From positions 62,001 through 126,000 of the forward strand of contig QUJQ01000001.1 of assembly GCA_003480725.1 (NCBI GenBank): a stretch of 64,000 nucleotides of DNA, given 5' to 3'. Shown piece by piece: positions 1 to 8,803 of this stretch. This DNA is from Clostridiaceae bacterium AM27-36LB (GTDB lineage: Bacteria > Bacillota > Clostridia > Lachnospirales > Lachnospiraceae). The notes below the pieces were generated by a model. It was not told the DNA's origin. It saw only the letters and a program-made list of their open reading frames with translations, and did not search any database. The position numbers were made by a program, and so were the translations under genes. Numbering within the stretch: the stretch's first letter is position 1; every line of letters begins with the position of its first letter.

Positions 1-197
1 TATTTATTACTCATGATGTGGAAGAGGCAGTTTTCCTGTCAAGCAGGATTCTGGTCGTAGAAAATATGCCGATCACACATCTGAAATCCATCGAAGTTCC
101 GGCAGAGTATCCGCGCACCCGTGAGGAATTGATGCGTCCAGAGATCGTGAAGCTGAAAGAAGACCTGATCGACATGCTCAGGAGGGAGACCGTATGA
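1..197 (+). CDS. ABC transporter ATPase, C-terminal end (ThiZ-like), partial
   Basis: The frame opens at base 3 and runs to TGA at 195-197, so only the last 64 residues are present. They begin FITHDVEEAVFLSSRILVV, which is the H-loop (switch histidine in THDVEEA) and the following strand of an ABC nucleotide-binding domain of the nitrate/sulfonate/taurine/HMP importer class. The stop overlaps the start of the permease gene by 4 bases (ATGA), indicating translational coupling. With the NMT1/THI5-type lipoprotein two genes on, it most likely energises import of a thiamine pyrimidine precursor. Walker A, Walker B and the signature motif lie outside the window. Confidence 0.85.
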   Translation, partial: FITHDVEEAVFLSSRILVVENMPITHLKSIEVPAEYPRTREELMRPEIVKLKEDLIDMLRRETV

Positions 198-955
198 GAG
201 ATAAGAAAAAGGCAGGAAATGCCAATCTTCCGGCACTGATCCTTCTGGCAGCACTTATAATGTTCTGGCAGATGGCAGCTATGGGAATCAATGCGGCATA
301 CATCCTGCCGTCACCCACGCAGATTCTGGTGCGATTATGGGAGCTGAGAGGACCGCTTTTCACCGCACATCTTCCGGCAACCATGTCGGTGGTAGCGATT
401 GGACTTTTGATTTCCGTTGTGCTTGGACTTGGACTGGCGATTCTGATGGATGTAAGTGAAGTAGCTGAAAAAGCATTGTATCCACTGATCATCGCATCGC
501 AGACGATTCCGACTACAGCACTGGCGCCATTGTTCGTGCTCTGGTTTGGGTATTCCATCTGGAGCAAAGTACTGGTAACCGTATTGATTACATTTTTTCC
601 GATTACGATCACCGTGTTTGATGGGTTCAAATCAGTGAAAACAGAGATGGAAGAGCTGCTGTTCACGTTTGGAGCAGACAGACGCCAGATCTTTTTTAAA
701 TTAAAGATTCCGGCAGTGCTTCCCTGCTTTTTCTCTGCCATTAAGATGGCAGTGCCGCTGTCCATCATTGGAGCAGCGATTGGAGAATGGCTGGGTGCAC
801 AGAGCGGACTGGGATATTTCAGCCGACGGATGATGACGCAGCTGGATGGAGCAGGTGTATTTGCACCGATTCTTCTTCTCTCTGTGGTGGCCATGGCTTT
901 TGTAGGTGTGGTAAGTGCACTGGAGAAGCGTATGATCCGTTGGAGAAACGATTAA
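194..955 (+). CDS. ABC transporter permease, HMP/thiamine-precursor type (ThiX-like)
   Basis: This 253-residue integral membrane protein has about six hydrophobic segments and a BPD_transp_1 domain. The cytoplasmic coupling loop at roughly residues 150-175 (EELLFTFGADRRQIFFKLKI) matches the EAA motif of the SsuC/TauC/ThiX permease group. It would form the membrane channel between the ATPase encoded just upstream (4-base overlap) and the lipoprotein downstream. A strong Shine-Dalgarno, aggaggg, precedes the ATG. Sequence alone cannot separate HMP from sulfonate or taurine permeases; the assignment to thiamine precursor relies on the binding protein of the operon. Confidence 0.8.
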   Translation: MRDKKKAGNANLPALILLAALIMFWQMAAMGINAAYILPSPTQILVRLWELRGPLFTAHLPATMSVVAIGLLISVVLGLGLAILMDVSEVAEKALYPLIIASQTIPTTALAPLFVLWFGYSIWSKVLVTVLITFFPITITVFDGFKSVKTEMEELLFTFGADRRQIFFKLKIPAVLPCFFSAIKMAVPLSIIGAAIGEWLGAQSGLGYFSRRMMTQLDGAGVFAPILLLSVVAMAFVGVVSALEKRMIRWRND

Positions 956-1025
956 GAATGCGAAGAACGACGTGATTCGTCATGCATTCGACAAAAAATA
1001 TTTGATATCAGAGAGGATAAGTGAA

Positions 1026-2102
1026 ATGAAACATAGAGTATTGGCAATATTATTAGCAGCAACCATGTGTGTGGCATCTGTGACAGGATGTGGCAAGCAG
1101 TCAGCAGACAATAGTTCTGCAGCAGGAACAGAGGCAGAAGATAACAGTGCAGCAGAGACTGCAGACACACAGACAGATAACAAAGACTTAAGAGAAGTCA
1201 ACGTAGTTCTGGACTGGTATCCCAATGCCATCCATACATTCCTGTATACTGCCATTGAGCGTGGATATTTTGCAGAAGAGGGACTGGATGTGAAGATTCA
1301 TTTTCCGGCAAATGATAACGATGCGCTGGCATTGGTAGCAGCAGGAAAAGCAGAGATCGGTATGTACTATCAGCAGGATGTGATCCAGGCCGTTGCTAAT
1401 CAGGGAACAGGAATTAAATCCATTGGCGCGATTGTACAGTCTCCTCTGAACGTGATCCTGTCTTTGAAAGACAAAAATATCACCAAACCGGAAGATCTGG
1501 TTGGTAAGACCATCGGTTATGGCGGAACGGTTTTGAGTGAAGCTCTTGTAAAATGTATGATGGAAAATGTGGGAGCAGACGCTTCTGATGTAAATATGAT
1601 CAATGTAGGATTTGAACTGATGAGTTCCATGACTACCGGAAATGTGGATGCAACTATCGGCTGCCTGGTAAATCATGAAGTTCCGCAGCTGGAAGAAGAA
1701 GGCTTTGACGTGAATTACTTCAGTGTCAGCGGATACGGCATTCCGAATTACTACGAGGAAGTATTCCTGACCAACGATGATCTTCTGGAAAATGAGCCGG
1801 AAGTTGTAGCTGGATTCCTTCGCGCTGCAAAGAAAGGCTTTGATGATTTTAAGGCTGATCCAGACGGCTGCCTGGCAATCCTTATGAACAATCAGAATGA
1901 AGAGAATTTCCCACTGACCCAGTCTGTAGAAGAGCAGTCCTGCGCAACTCTGATCCCGCTTATGGAGACTGAAGATGCTGCATTCCTGACCCAGACCGAT
2001 GAGTGCTGGCAGGAAAATATCGACTGGATGCTGGAAAATCAGCTGATCGATAAAGCTGTGGATGTGTCCGATGTGATGACAATTGTTGATTTTGAAAACT
2101 AA
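1026..2102 (+). CDS. thiY: Substrate-binding lipoprotein, NMT1/THI5-like (ThiY, HMP uptake)
   Basis: The 358-residue lipoprotein would capture a thiamine pyrimidine (formylaminopyrimidine/HMP) for the preceding permease. A signal peptide ends in a lipobox (SVTGC, Cys22), followed by a Ser/Ala/Asp/Glu-rich linker to about residue 55. The NMT1 domain opens with VVLDWYPNAIHTFLY, a hallmark of ThiY-type binding proteins, and continues with the YYQQDV and GKTIGYGG segments of the two-lobed fold. An in-frame ATG lies 54 bases upstream, but I chose 1026 because only this start gives a proper lipoprotein signal. It is the last gene of the transporter operon and ends 31 bases before the structured RNA. 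Confidence 0.8.
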   Translation: MKHRVLAILLAATMCVASVTGCGKQSADNSSAAGTEAEDNSAAETADTQTDNKDLREVNVVLDWYPNAIHTFLYTAIERGYFAEEGLDVKIHFPANDNDALALVAAGKAEIGMYYQQDVIQAVANQGTGIKSIGAIVQSPLNVILSLKDKNITKPEDLVGKTIGYGGTVLSEALVKCMMENVGADASDVNMINVGFELMSSMTTGNVDATIGCLVNHEVPQLEEEGFDVNYFSVSGYGIPNYYEEVFLTNDDLLENEPEVVAGFLRAAKKGFDDFKADPDGCLAILMNNQNEENFPLTQSVEEQSCATLIPLMETEDAAFLTQTDECWQENIDWMLENQLIDKAVDVSDVMTIVDFEN

Positions 2103-2133
2103 TTGCCTGAAAAATAACATATCCAAATGATCC

Positions 2134-2286
2134 CAGCCCCACCCACCATTGTTATTCAGGGAACCGCTTCCGCTAATTCCTCGCCCGGTGGTACGAACCC
2201 TTAATCTACGCTTGCGCTTGATTTCGGGAAGTACCGGGGCTGCGGACGTTCTCCAGCATAATCGATGATGGGTGGGGCTGTTTTTA
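2134..2286 (+). ncRNA. Structured RNA with closing-stem terminator (raiA-like candidate)
   Basis: A long-range stem CAGCCCCACCCA (2134-2145) pairs perfectly with TGGGTGGGGCTG (2269-2280), followed directly by TTTTT, so the outermost helix doubles as an intrinsic terminator on the plus strand. Inside are nested complementary segments: CCGC near 2165 with GCGG near 2242, CCCGGT...TAC near 2184 with GTACCGGG near 2231, and a small hairpin around CGCTTGCG. No ORF fits. Architecture and the 'CTAATTCCTCGCCC...GGTACGAACCC' style remind me of the raiA RNA class of Clostridia, from memory only. A weak promoter (TTGCCT 2103, AATGAT 2126) may drive it; otherwise it is the 3' end of the thi transcript. 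Confidence 0.6.
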
Positions 2287-2324
2287 GCCACAGATTTTAG
2301 CGTAATAACAAATTCAAAAAACAG

Positions 2325-2353
2325 TTGACAAACAACTGAAAGTATCATAAAAT
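2325..2353 (+). promoter_or_regulatory. Sigma-A promoter for the Rpn-like gene
   Basis: A perfect -35 TTGACA (2325-2330) is followed by 17 bases and TAAAAT (2348-2353). The 147-base leader to the ATG at 2501 includes a small hairpin CGGCG-ATT-CGCCG near 2390-2402. Confidence 0.75.
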
Positions 2354-2500
2354 GAAACCAACATCTGAGATTCTTATGCGCAAGCATATCCGGCGATTCG
2401 CCGAGTTTTCAGAAGAAAAAAACTGAATAAAGGCGAGCTGGAGATATTGAAAAATGGGGGCACAATATTATATATTTTCCAGAATCGCCGAAGGGGGATT

Positions 2501-3502
2501 ATGGGAAAAAAAGAAGAACCGATGATTGCATATTATGAAGATGCAAGACATTTTGCGTGGCTGGTCAATGGATGGATCTGTCAAGGAGAAAAAGAAATAG
2601 ATGAGGCACAGATCAAACCGAAAAATATTCGTCTGACAGGAAAGACAGGAAGTGGAAGAACGGCCAGAATGAGAAGCCGCTACAGGGATGTATTTAAAGA
2701 GATCGGGAAAGTTAAAGTAGTTCTTATGATTGGAACAGAACTTCAGTCATTTGTAGACTATTCTATGCCGGTGCGGGTGATGGACTATGATGCGCTGGAA
2801 TATAAAGATCAGATCCAGAAAATAGCATCTGAAAGAAAAACAGAAAATGCCGTAAAATCTGGAAAAAAGAAAGTAGAACTATCACCGATCAAGAAAGAAG
2901 ACAGACTGATACCGGTTATCACATTAGTATTATATATGGGAGAAGAACCATGGGACGCAGCAAAAAATCTGCACGGATTGCTAGATTTTTCTGAAGTCCC
3001 GGAACGATTCAAAAATTATATTCCGGATTATCAGATTCATGTGCTGGATGTGTGTCACACACCAGATGATCGACTATTGGAATTTCCCAAAGATATTGCG
3101 ACCATGTTTCTGACGATCAAATACCGGGATAATTTGCCGACTTTAAAGAAAGTGCTGAAAGCCATACCGGAGATTGAAAATATCGAAGAAGATACCTATG
3201 ACGTAATGTGGAACTTCTTGGACAAACGAATGCTGGAACTGAAAGAAAATGTACAAAATGAAGATGGAGGAATCAATATGTGTGGAGCCGTAGATCAGAT
3301 GATTGCAGAAGGAATGGAGCGCGGACTGGCCCAGGGAATGGAGCGTGGAATTGCACAGGAGAAAGTGTGGGGGATTCGGAATATGATTGAAGTTTGTCAG
3401 GAGTTAGGTGGGACTTATGATAATACGCAGTTCCAGGTGGAAATGAGATATCATCTGAGTCAGGAGGAAGCAGGAAAATATATGAAGCAGTATTGGAAGT
3501 AA
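2501..3502 (+). CDS. Rpn-family recombination-promoting nuclease / PD-(D/E)XK transposase-like protein
   Basis: The 333-residue product belongs to the Rpn/'PD-(D/E)XK nuclease family transposase' group common in Lachnospiraceae. Visible core elements are RYRDVF, MIGTELQ (the E-x-Q catalytic strand) and the signature DYSMPVRVMDYDALEY, followed by an IKKEDRLIPVITLVLYMGEEPWD block. The C-terminal part has the typical MERGLAQGMERGIAQ Gly/Glu repeats before a helical tail. ATG 2501 follows aagggggat; an in-frame start 54 bases upstream has no Shine-Dalgarno. Known members cut DNA and stimulate RecA-independent recombination (E. coli RpnA); here the role is unknown. No flanking terminal repeats are seen, so it is not an evident insertion sequence. 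Confidence 0.75.
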   Translation: MGKKEEPMIAYYEDARHFAWLVNGWICQGEKEIDEAQIKPKNIRLTGKTGSGRTARMRSRYRDVFKEIGKVKVVLMIGTELQSFVDYSMPVRVMDYDALEYKDQIQKIASERKTENAVKSGKKKVELSPIKKEDRLIPVITLVLYMGEEPWDAAKNLHGLLDFSEVPERFKNYIPDYQIHVLDVCHTPDDRLLEFPKDIATMFLTIKYRDNLPTLKKVLKAIPEIENIEEDTYDVMWNFLDKRMLELKENVQNEDGGINMCGAVDQMIAEGMERGLAQGMERGIAQEKVWGIRNMIEVCQELGGTYDNTQFQVEMRYHLSQEEAGKYMKQYWK

Positions 3503-3513
3503 ACACAAACCCC

Positions 3514-3542
3514 TTGTAAAACCAAACTCAATCGTATATAAT
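3514..3542 (+). promoter_or_regulatory. Promoter of the gltX operon
   Basis: TTGTAA (3514-3519), 17-base spacer, perfect TATAAT (3537-3542). A small inverted repeat, CTGnTGTC/GACAnCAG, lies in the leader before the aagaggag Shine-Dalgarno of gltX. Confidence 0.75.
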
Positions 3543-3605
3543 TTATCTTTAGATTGCTGGTGTCTGACATCAGCAGAAGAATGAAATGGTAAGAGGAGAT
3601 AAGCA

Positions 3606-5063
3606 ATGGGAAAGGTACGTACAAGATTTGCGCCGAGTCCTACAGGACGTATGCATGTAGGAAACTTAAGAACGGCGTTATACGCATATTTGATCGCAAA
3701 GCATGAGGGAGGAGATTTCCTTCTTCGTATTGAGGATACTGACCAGGAGCGTCTGGTAGAGGGTGCTGTGGACATCATTTACCGCACACTGAAAGCAACT
3801 GGTCTTAAGCATGATGAGGGACCGGACAAAGATGGCGGCGTTGGTCCGTATGTACAGAGTGACCGTGTAAAATCTGGTATCTACATGGAATATGCTAAGA
3901 AGCTGATTGAAAAAGGTGAAGCATATTACTGCTTCTGTGATAAAGAACGTCTGGAGAGCCTGAAGCAGGAAGTGGCTGGAAAAGAGATCATGATCTACGA
4001 CAAGCACTGCCTGCATCTGAGCAAGGAAGAAGTAGAAGAAAAATTAAAAGCAGGTGTTCCGTATGTTATCCGTCAGAACAACCCGCAGACAGGAACTACT
4101 ACCTTCCACGATGAGATCTACGGAGATATTACCGTCGATAACTCTGAACTGGATGACATGATCCTGATCAAATCTGATGGATATCCGACCTACAATTTTG
4201 CAAATGTAGTAGATGACCATCTGATGGGCATCACTCATGTGGTTCGTGGAAACGAATACCTGTCTTCTTCACCGAAATACAATCGTCTGTATGAAGCATT
4301 TGGCTGGGAAGTTCCGGTCTATGTACACTGTCCGCTAATTACAGATGAGACTCATAAGAAGCTGAGCAAGCGTTGCGGACATTCTTCCTATGAAGATCTG
4401 ATCGAGCAGGGCTTCCTGACTGAGGCAGTTGTGAACTTTGTAGCACTGCTGGGATGGTCACCGGAGGACAATCAGGAAATCATGTCCCTGGAGGAGCTTG
4501 TGGAGAAATTTGACTACCGCCATATGAGTAAATCTCCTGCAGTTTTCGATTACGGAAAACTGAAGTGGATGAATGGCGAGTACATTAAGAAGATGGACTT
4601 TGATGCATTCTATGAGAGAGCACTTCCGATCATCAAAGAAGTGATCACCAAGGATTATGATCTGAAGAAGATCGCTGCCATGGTGAAGACCCGTATTGAG
4701 ATCTTCCCGGATATCAAGGAGCTGATTGATTTCTTTGAGGAAGTACCGGAGTACGATGTATCCATGTACACCCACAAGAAGATGAAGACGACTGCAGAGA
4801 CTTCTCTGGCAGTTTTAAAAGAGGTGCTTCCGCTTCTGAAAGCACAGGAAGATTATAGCAATGACGCATTGTATGCAATGCTGAGTGCATATGTAGCGGA
4901 GAAAGGCTATAAGAACGGTTATGTTATGTGGCCGATCCGTACTGCGACTTCCGGTAAACAGATGACTCCGTGCGGAGCAACTGAGATCATGGAAGTGATC
5001 GGCAAAGAAGAAAGTATTGCACGTATTGAAAAAGCAATTGATAAATTAAGCGAGTCTTTATGA
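3606..5063 (+). CDS. gltX: Glutamate--tRNA ligase
   Basis: GltX (485 residues, normal length) charges tRNA-Glu with glutamate in the cytoplasm. The class I signature is clear: [19 protein letters not shown] with the HIGH-equivalent HVGN at the N-terminus and the KMSKS-equivalent KKLSKRCGH in the middle. The body also carries the conserved [14 protein letters not shown] and [11 protein letters not shown] segments of the GluRS catalytic domain, followed by the all-helical anticodon-binding domain. The zinc-type residues CFCDKE near residue 105 are as in many bacterial GluRS. The gene overlaps the next one by 4 bases (ATGA). Whether it is discriminating or also charges tRNA-Gln cannot be told from the sequence. 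Confidence 0.97.
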   Translation: MGKVRTRFAPSPTGRMHVGNLRTALYAYLIAKHEGGDFLLRIEDTDQERLVEGAVDIIYRTLKATGLKHDEGPDKDGGVGPYVQSDRVKSGIYMEYAKKLIEKGEAYYCFCDKERLESLKQEVAGKEIMIYDKHCLHLSKEEVEEKLKAGVPYVIRQNNPQTGTTTFHDEIYGDITVDNSELDDMILIKSDGYPTYNFANVVDDHLMGITHVVRGNEYLSSSPKYNRLYEAFGWEVPVYVHCPLITDETHKKLSKRCGHSSYEDLIEQGFLTEAVVNFVALLGWSPEDNQEIMSLEELVEKFDYRHMSKSPAVFDYGKLKWMNGEYIKKMDFDAFYERALPIIKEVITKDYDLKKIAAMVKTRIEIFPDIKELIDFFEEVPEYDVSMYTHKKMKTTAETSLAVLKEVLPLLKAQEDYSNDALYAMLSAYVAEKGYKNGYVMWPIRTATSGKQMTPCGATEIMEVIGKEESIARIEKAIDKLSESL

Positions 5064-6931
5064 GTTCTTTTACAAAATCGCAGAGCGAAGCGATCCGTCA
5101 TGTAGACGGACCGCTGCTCGTTCTTGCCGGCCCGGGATCGGGCAAAACCACCGTTGTGACAAAAAGAGTGCAGTATCTGGTACAGGACTGCAGTATTTCC
5201 CCTTCTTCAATTCTGGTCATCACCTTTACGAAGGCAGCTGCTACGGAGATGAAGGAGCGTTTTACACGCCTGATGGAACAGCAGGCACAACCGCCCGGAG
5301 GATATGGAAACGTATCGTTTGGTACTTTTCATGCTGTTTTTTTCAATATTTTGAAATTGTCTTATGGGTTTACGGTGGCAAATATCATTACTGAGGAGAC
5401 CAGACGCCAGTATCTGAAGGAGAGTGTAGACCGGATGAAACTGGAGATCGATGATGAAAATGAATTTCTCACGGGGATTGCCGGAGAGATCAGTCTGATC
5501 AAAAATGAACGGGTAGAACTGGAACATTATTTTTCAAAAAACTGTTCGGAAGAGGTGTTCCGAAAGATCTACGAGGGTTACGAAGAACGAAAGAAGCGTG
5601 CAAGACTCATTGATTTTGACGATATGCTGGTCTATACATGGGAACTGTTGTCCCAGCGGAAAGATATTCTGTCTGCCTGGCAGAAAAAATATCAGTACAT
5701 ACTGGTGGATGAATTTCAGGATATCAATCGCCTGCAGTATGATATTTTGCGTCTGCTGGCAGAGCCGGAGAACAATCTGTTCATTGTGGGAGATGATGAT
5801 CAGTCCATCTACCGATTTCGGGGTGCCAGACCGGAGATCATGCTGAATTTTCGGAAGGATTATCCACAATCAGGACAGGTACTGCTGAATGATAATTTTC
5901 GCTCTACCACACAGATTGTAGAGGCAGCTGGTCGGGTGATCGCCAGGAATAAGACCCGGTTTCCGAAGAACATCATAGCTCGAGGTGGAGATGGGGCTTT
6001 GGTGCGGAGCCTGGAATTTCCAGATCAGCAGCAGGAGTGTACTTATATTTTGAGAGAGATTCAGAACTGGCAGGCAAGGGGAGGTTCGCTTCGCCAGGTA
6101 GCGGTCATTTATCGCACCAACACCCAGCCAAGGGTCGTGATCCAGAAGCTGATGGAGTATAACCTGCCATTTCGGGTGAGGGATCAGGTTCCAAATCTGT
6201 TCCAGCACTGGATCGCCAGAGATCTGTTCTGTTATATGAGACTTGCCATGGGAAGCGGACTTCGTAAGGACCTGCTTCCGGTGCTGAACCGTCCCAAACG
6301 GTATCTGAGCCGGGAGTGTCTGAATGATGAGCGGATCTCCTGGGAATATATGCTTGACTTTTATAAGGATAAGCGTTATGTGTGTGACCGAATCGAGAGG
6401 CTGCAGTATGATCTGAAGATGATGAGCCGCATGGGTCCTTTTGCAGCCATCAATTATATCCGCCATGTGATCGGATACGAAGAGTATCTGAAAGAGTACG
6501 CCGGGTTTCGGCGCATGAATGTGGAGGATCTTCTGGAGGTGCTCTCAGATCTGCAGGAGAGTGCCAGAGAGTATCATACCTATGAAGAATGGTTTATCTA
6601 TATTGAAAAATATACAGAAGAGATGGAGCAGTTGAAAAAGCGGCAGCAGGAAGTAAAGGATGGTGTTCATCTGACCACTATGCACAGCAGCAAAGGACTG
6701 GAATATGAAAAGGTATTTATCCTGGATGCGGCGGAAGGAATAACGCCTTACAAGAAAGCGGTGCTGGAACCGGATCTGGAAGAAGAGCGGCGCATGTTTT
6801 ATGTGGCTATGACCCGTGCCAAGAAGGAACTGACCATCTGCTGGACCAAGAAGGTAGGAAGCCATGAGAAGAAACCATCCCGGTTTCTGGAAGAGATGCA
6901 GGAGGAAGTAAGAAATGACAGAACAATATAA
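5060..6931 (+). CDS. UvrD/PcrA-family ATP-dependent DNA helicase (SF1)
   Basis: The 623-residue protein has the SF1 helicase motifs: Q-motif and Walker A ([15 protein letters not shown] near residues 20-35), motif Ia ([14 protein letters not shown]), Walker B ([13 protein letters not shown]), motif III ([14 protein letters not shown]), motif IV (NFRST), motif V ([17 protein letters not shown]) and motif VI ([16 protein letters not shown]). It is about 100 residues shorter than PcrA/UvrD and ends soon after motif VI, lacking the C-terminal RNA-polymerase-binding Tudor tail, so it is more like the short UvrD-like helicases of Clostridia than PcrA itself. Likely DNA repair or recombination. It overlaps gltX and yigZ, so the three are co-transcribed. 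Confidence 0.9.
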   Translation: MSSFTKSQSEAIRHVDGPLLVLAGPGSGKTTVVTKRVQYLVQDCSISPSSILVITFTKAAATEMKERFTRLMEQQAQPPGGYGNVSFGTFHAVFFNILKLSYGFTVANIITEETRRQYLKESVDRMKLEIDDENEFLTGIAGEISLIKNERVELEHYFSKNCSEEVFRKIYEGYEERKKRARLIDFDDMLVYTWELLSQRKDILSAWQKKYQYILVDEFQDINRLQYDILRLLAEPENNLFIVGDDDQSIYRFRGARPEIMLNFRKDYPQSGQVLLNDNFRSTTQIVEAAGRVIARNKTRFPKNIIARGGDGALVRSLEFPDQQQECTYILREIQNWQARGGSLRQVAVIYRTNTQPRVVIQKLMEYNLPFRVRDQVPNLFQHWIARDLFCYMRLAMGSGLRKDLLPVLNRPKRYLSRECLNDERISWEYMLDFYKDKRYVCDRIERLQYDLKMMSRMGPFAAINYIRHVIGYEEYLKEYAGFRRMNVEDLLEVLSDLQESAREYHTYEEWFIYIEKYTEEMEQLKKRQQEVKDGVHLTTMHSSKGLEYEKVFILDAAEGITPYKKAVLEPDLEEERRMFYVAMTRAKKELTICWTKKVGSHEKKPSRFLEEMQEEVRNDRTI

Positions 6932-7565
6932 GACCGTCTACGAAGGCGGCGAAGGAGAGATCGTAGAGAAAAAATCCAGGTTTATTGCCACTGTCCGCCC
7001 GGTGGAGACAGAAGAAGAGGCTCTTGCATTTATCGAGGAAATGAAGAAAAAATATTGGGATGCCAGACATAACTGTTCTGCTTATGTGCTGGGAGAACGG
7101 CAGGAACTGATGCGATGCAGTGATGATGGAGAGCCATCCCAGACAGCGGGAAAACCTATGATGGATGTGCTGACCGGAGCAGGACTTACGAATGTGGCGG
7201 TGGTGGTGACCCGTTATTTTGGAGGAACACTGCTTGGAACAGGCGGACTGGTGCGTGCCTATTCAGCGGCGACCAAAGAAGGATTGGCCAACAGTACGAT
7301 CATAACAAAATATTGGGGAACGAAGCTTCTGGTAAACACCGATTACAATGATATTGGAAAGCTTCAGTATCTGTTCGGACAGCGGGAGATTCCTATTATG
7401 GATGCACAGTATACGGAAAAGGTAAGCTTTGTGGTATTGATTCCCGTGAGCCGGGTGGAAGAGATCAAGAAAGCCGTGACAGAAGCAGTCAGTGGCCGGG
7501 CAGGCATGGAAGAAGTGGAACAGCTTTTCTATGCGTTGATCGATGGAGAATATATCTGCTTCTGA
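6915..7565 (+). CDS. YigZ/IMPACT family protein
   Basis: This 216-residue protein matches the YigZ (UPF0029/IMPACT) family. Segments typical of the N-terminal domain are KKSRFIATVRPVETEEEA, DARHNCSAYVLG, RCSDDGEPSQTAGKPM and VVVTRYFGGTLLGTGGLVRAY; the C-terminal ferredoxin-like DUF1949 domain follows from about residue 140. Its eukaryotic relative IMPACT modulates Gcn2; the bacterial role is unsettled. It overlaps the helicase by 17 bases and is the last gene before a terminator. Confidence 0.92.
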   Translation: MTEQYKTVYEGGEGEIVEKKSRFIATVRPVETEEEALAFIEEMKKKYWDARHNCSAYVLGERQELMRCSDDGEPSQTAGKPMMDVLTGAGLTNVAVVVTRYFGGTLLGTGGLVRAYSAATKEGLANSTIITKYWGTKLLVNTDYNDIGKLQYLFGQREIPIMDAQYTEKVSFVVLIPVSRVEEIKKAVTEAVSGRAGMEEVEQLFYALIDGEYICF

Positions 7566-7614
7566 CCAAGGCGTATCATGGAATGACAGAACAAAATATG
7601 GATTCAGAATAAAA

Positions 7615-7656
7615 GAACCGGGAGGATACTGCAATATACAGACCTCCCGGTTTTCC
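7615..7656. terminator. Bidirectional intrinsic terminator between yigZ and the DUF1292 gene
   Basis: The stem AACCGGGAGG (7616-7625) / CCTCCCGGTT (7643-7652) is followed by TTTT on the plus strand; the minus strand reads the same helix followed by a U-rich stretch (ttcttttatt). It serves converging genes. Confidence 0.9.
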
Positions 7657-7685
7657 TGACCTGCTATATGAAACAAAGCCAGTTC

Positions 7686-8036
7686 TTAGTTCAGTTCATC
7701 CTCAGATACCAGTTCGTCGTACTCCATGGAATCCAGCAGCTCATCGAATGCATCAGAAGCGATCTCGTACTCTTCATCAGACTCAATGTTCTCAAGCTTC
7801 GGCTGACCGGCTGCATCTTTGGAATAACGATACAGATATACTTCGCCGTCTTCGTTCTGGCCGTTCTCATCCAGCGGAAGCAGAGCGATGTATTCTTTAT
7901 CGCCGCCGTCGAAGATGCCTACGATGGCACATTCTACGGTGCTGTCATCATCAAGGGTCAGAGTCACGGTAACACCGTCTCCGCCGCAGGAAGCGCAATC
8001 ACCATTGCATTTGGTTTCATCACAGTTATTGGACAT
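7686..8036 (-). CDS. DUF1292 domain protein with Cys-rich N-terminus
   Basis: The 116-residue acidic protein contains the DUF1292 core (VTLTLDDDSTVECAIVGIFDGGDKEYIALLP then a second strand set with EVYLYRYSKDA) at about residues 20-90, ending in an Asp/Glu-rich tail. The N-terminus carries four cysteines, CDETKCNGDCASC (Cys5, 10, 14, 17), a possible metal site. DUF1292 proteins are widespread in Firmicutes, often near yrrK/alaS in other genomes; no function is established. Here it is followed by the terminator and sits apart from such genes. Confidence 0.8.
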   Translation of the reverse strand: MSNNCDETKCNGDCASCGGDGVTVTLTLDDDSTVECAIVGIFDGGDKEYIALLPLDENGQNEDGEVYLYRYSKDAAGQPKLENIESDEEYEIASDAFDELLDSMEYDELVSEDELN

Positions 8037-8136
8037 TTGTAAACCCTCATTTCTTTCATAATAAACAGTTCAGGGAAAATCCCTGTACAAAACATATCAT
8101 TTACAATTTATCAGAAGCCGGATGGTTTTGCAAGAG

Positions 8137-8799
8137 CTAATCACTGTAGTCGGACATAAAATCATTGCTGAGCCGTATACACAGAGCCAGCTTGTCTTTG
8201 AGATCCACCTCAGTTCCTTCATCAGCGGATACGGTCACGACATAATCGTCAGAGAAAAAGCTTTCCAGTTCTGCCTTTCCCTCACCGACTTTATTTCCAT
8301 CAAAGTCCATCAGATAATTGCCCTTTTCAGTTGCCAGATAGTCTCTGGCAACATTTCCCTCTGCATCCAGAAAGACAATATAATAAGCCCGCTCCAGTGT
8401 ATCGCTTTCCAGGATCCGCTCCTGTGCATACCCCAGGCAGTTGTCATCCATATCGTAATATCCATATGTATTACCGGAATTGACACCTTCCATGTTATAG
8501 ATCCATTTTTCTTTTGGATAAGCGATATAGAACCATGGCTCACCGCCGGAAGTGATGGTCCACTTGGTGTTGAAGATTCCTCGCTCCACGATCCGTCCGG
8601 CAACTGTACCGTCAGCAGTCAGATCGGAATCGAGGACAATGTCATCCAGATCACCGGTAACAGTGAGGGTGGAGGCATTATTAAGCAGCTCCCGCTGATC
8701 CGATTCAGCAGCTTTTGGAGTATCTTCTCCACATCCGACGGTTGCAAGCGAGAGCGCCAGTGTCAGGAAAAGTGCCGTTTTTCTGGTAACTGATTTCAT
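8137..8799 (-). CDS. Putative lipoprotein of unknown function
   Basis: The 220-residue protein begins with a lipoprotein signal (LALSLATVGC, lipobox Cys near 21) and then a predicted extracytoplasmic beta-rich domain containing TVTGDLDDIVLDSDLTADG and a region with many Tyr/Asp residues. I do not recognise the family. The start at 8799 is fixed by a strong GAGGAGG eight bases upstream; an earlier in-frame ATG at 8826 lies inside the preceding gene. It lies 4 bases after the LURP-one membrane protein gene, so the two probably form an operon and may act together at the membrane. Confidence 0.7.
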   Translation of the reverse strand: MKSVTRKTALFLTLALSLATVGCGEDTPKAAESDQRELLNNASTLTVTGDLDDIVLDSDLTADGTVAGRIVERGIFNTKWTITSGGEPWFYIAYPKEKWIYNMEGVNSGNTYGYYDMDDNCLGYAQERILESDTLERAYYIVFLDAEGNVARDYLATEKGNYLMDFDGNKVGEGKAELESFFSDDYVVTVSADEGTEVDLKDKLALCIRLSNDFMSDYSD

Positions 8800-8803
8800 T
8801 CGT

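Noticed and set aside
1188..2387. Long minus-strand open frame (399 codons) opposite thiY and the structured RNA
   Set aside because: It is antisense to a clear lipoprotein gene, has no Shine-Dalgarno or recognisable domain, and its composition reflects the complementary frame.
2501..3502. Complete insertion sequence around the Rpn-like gene
   Set aside because: No terminal inverted repeats or target duplications were seen at either side; Rpn-type genes usually stand alone.
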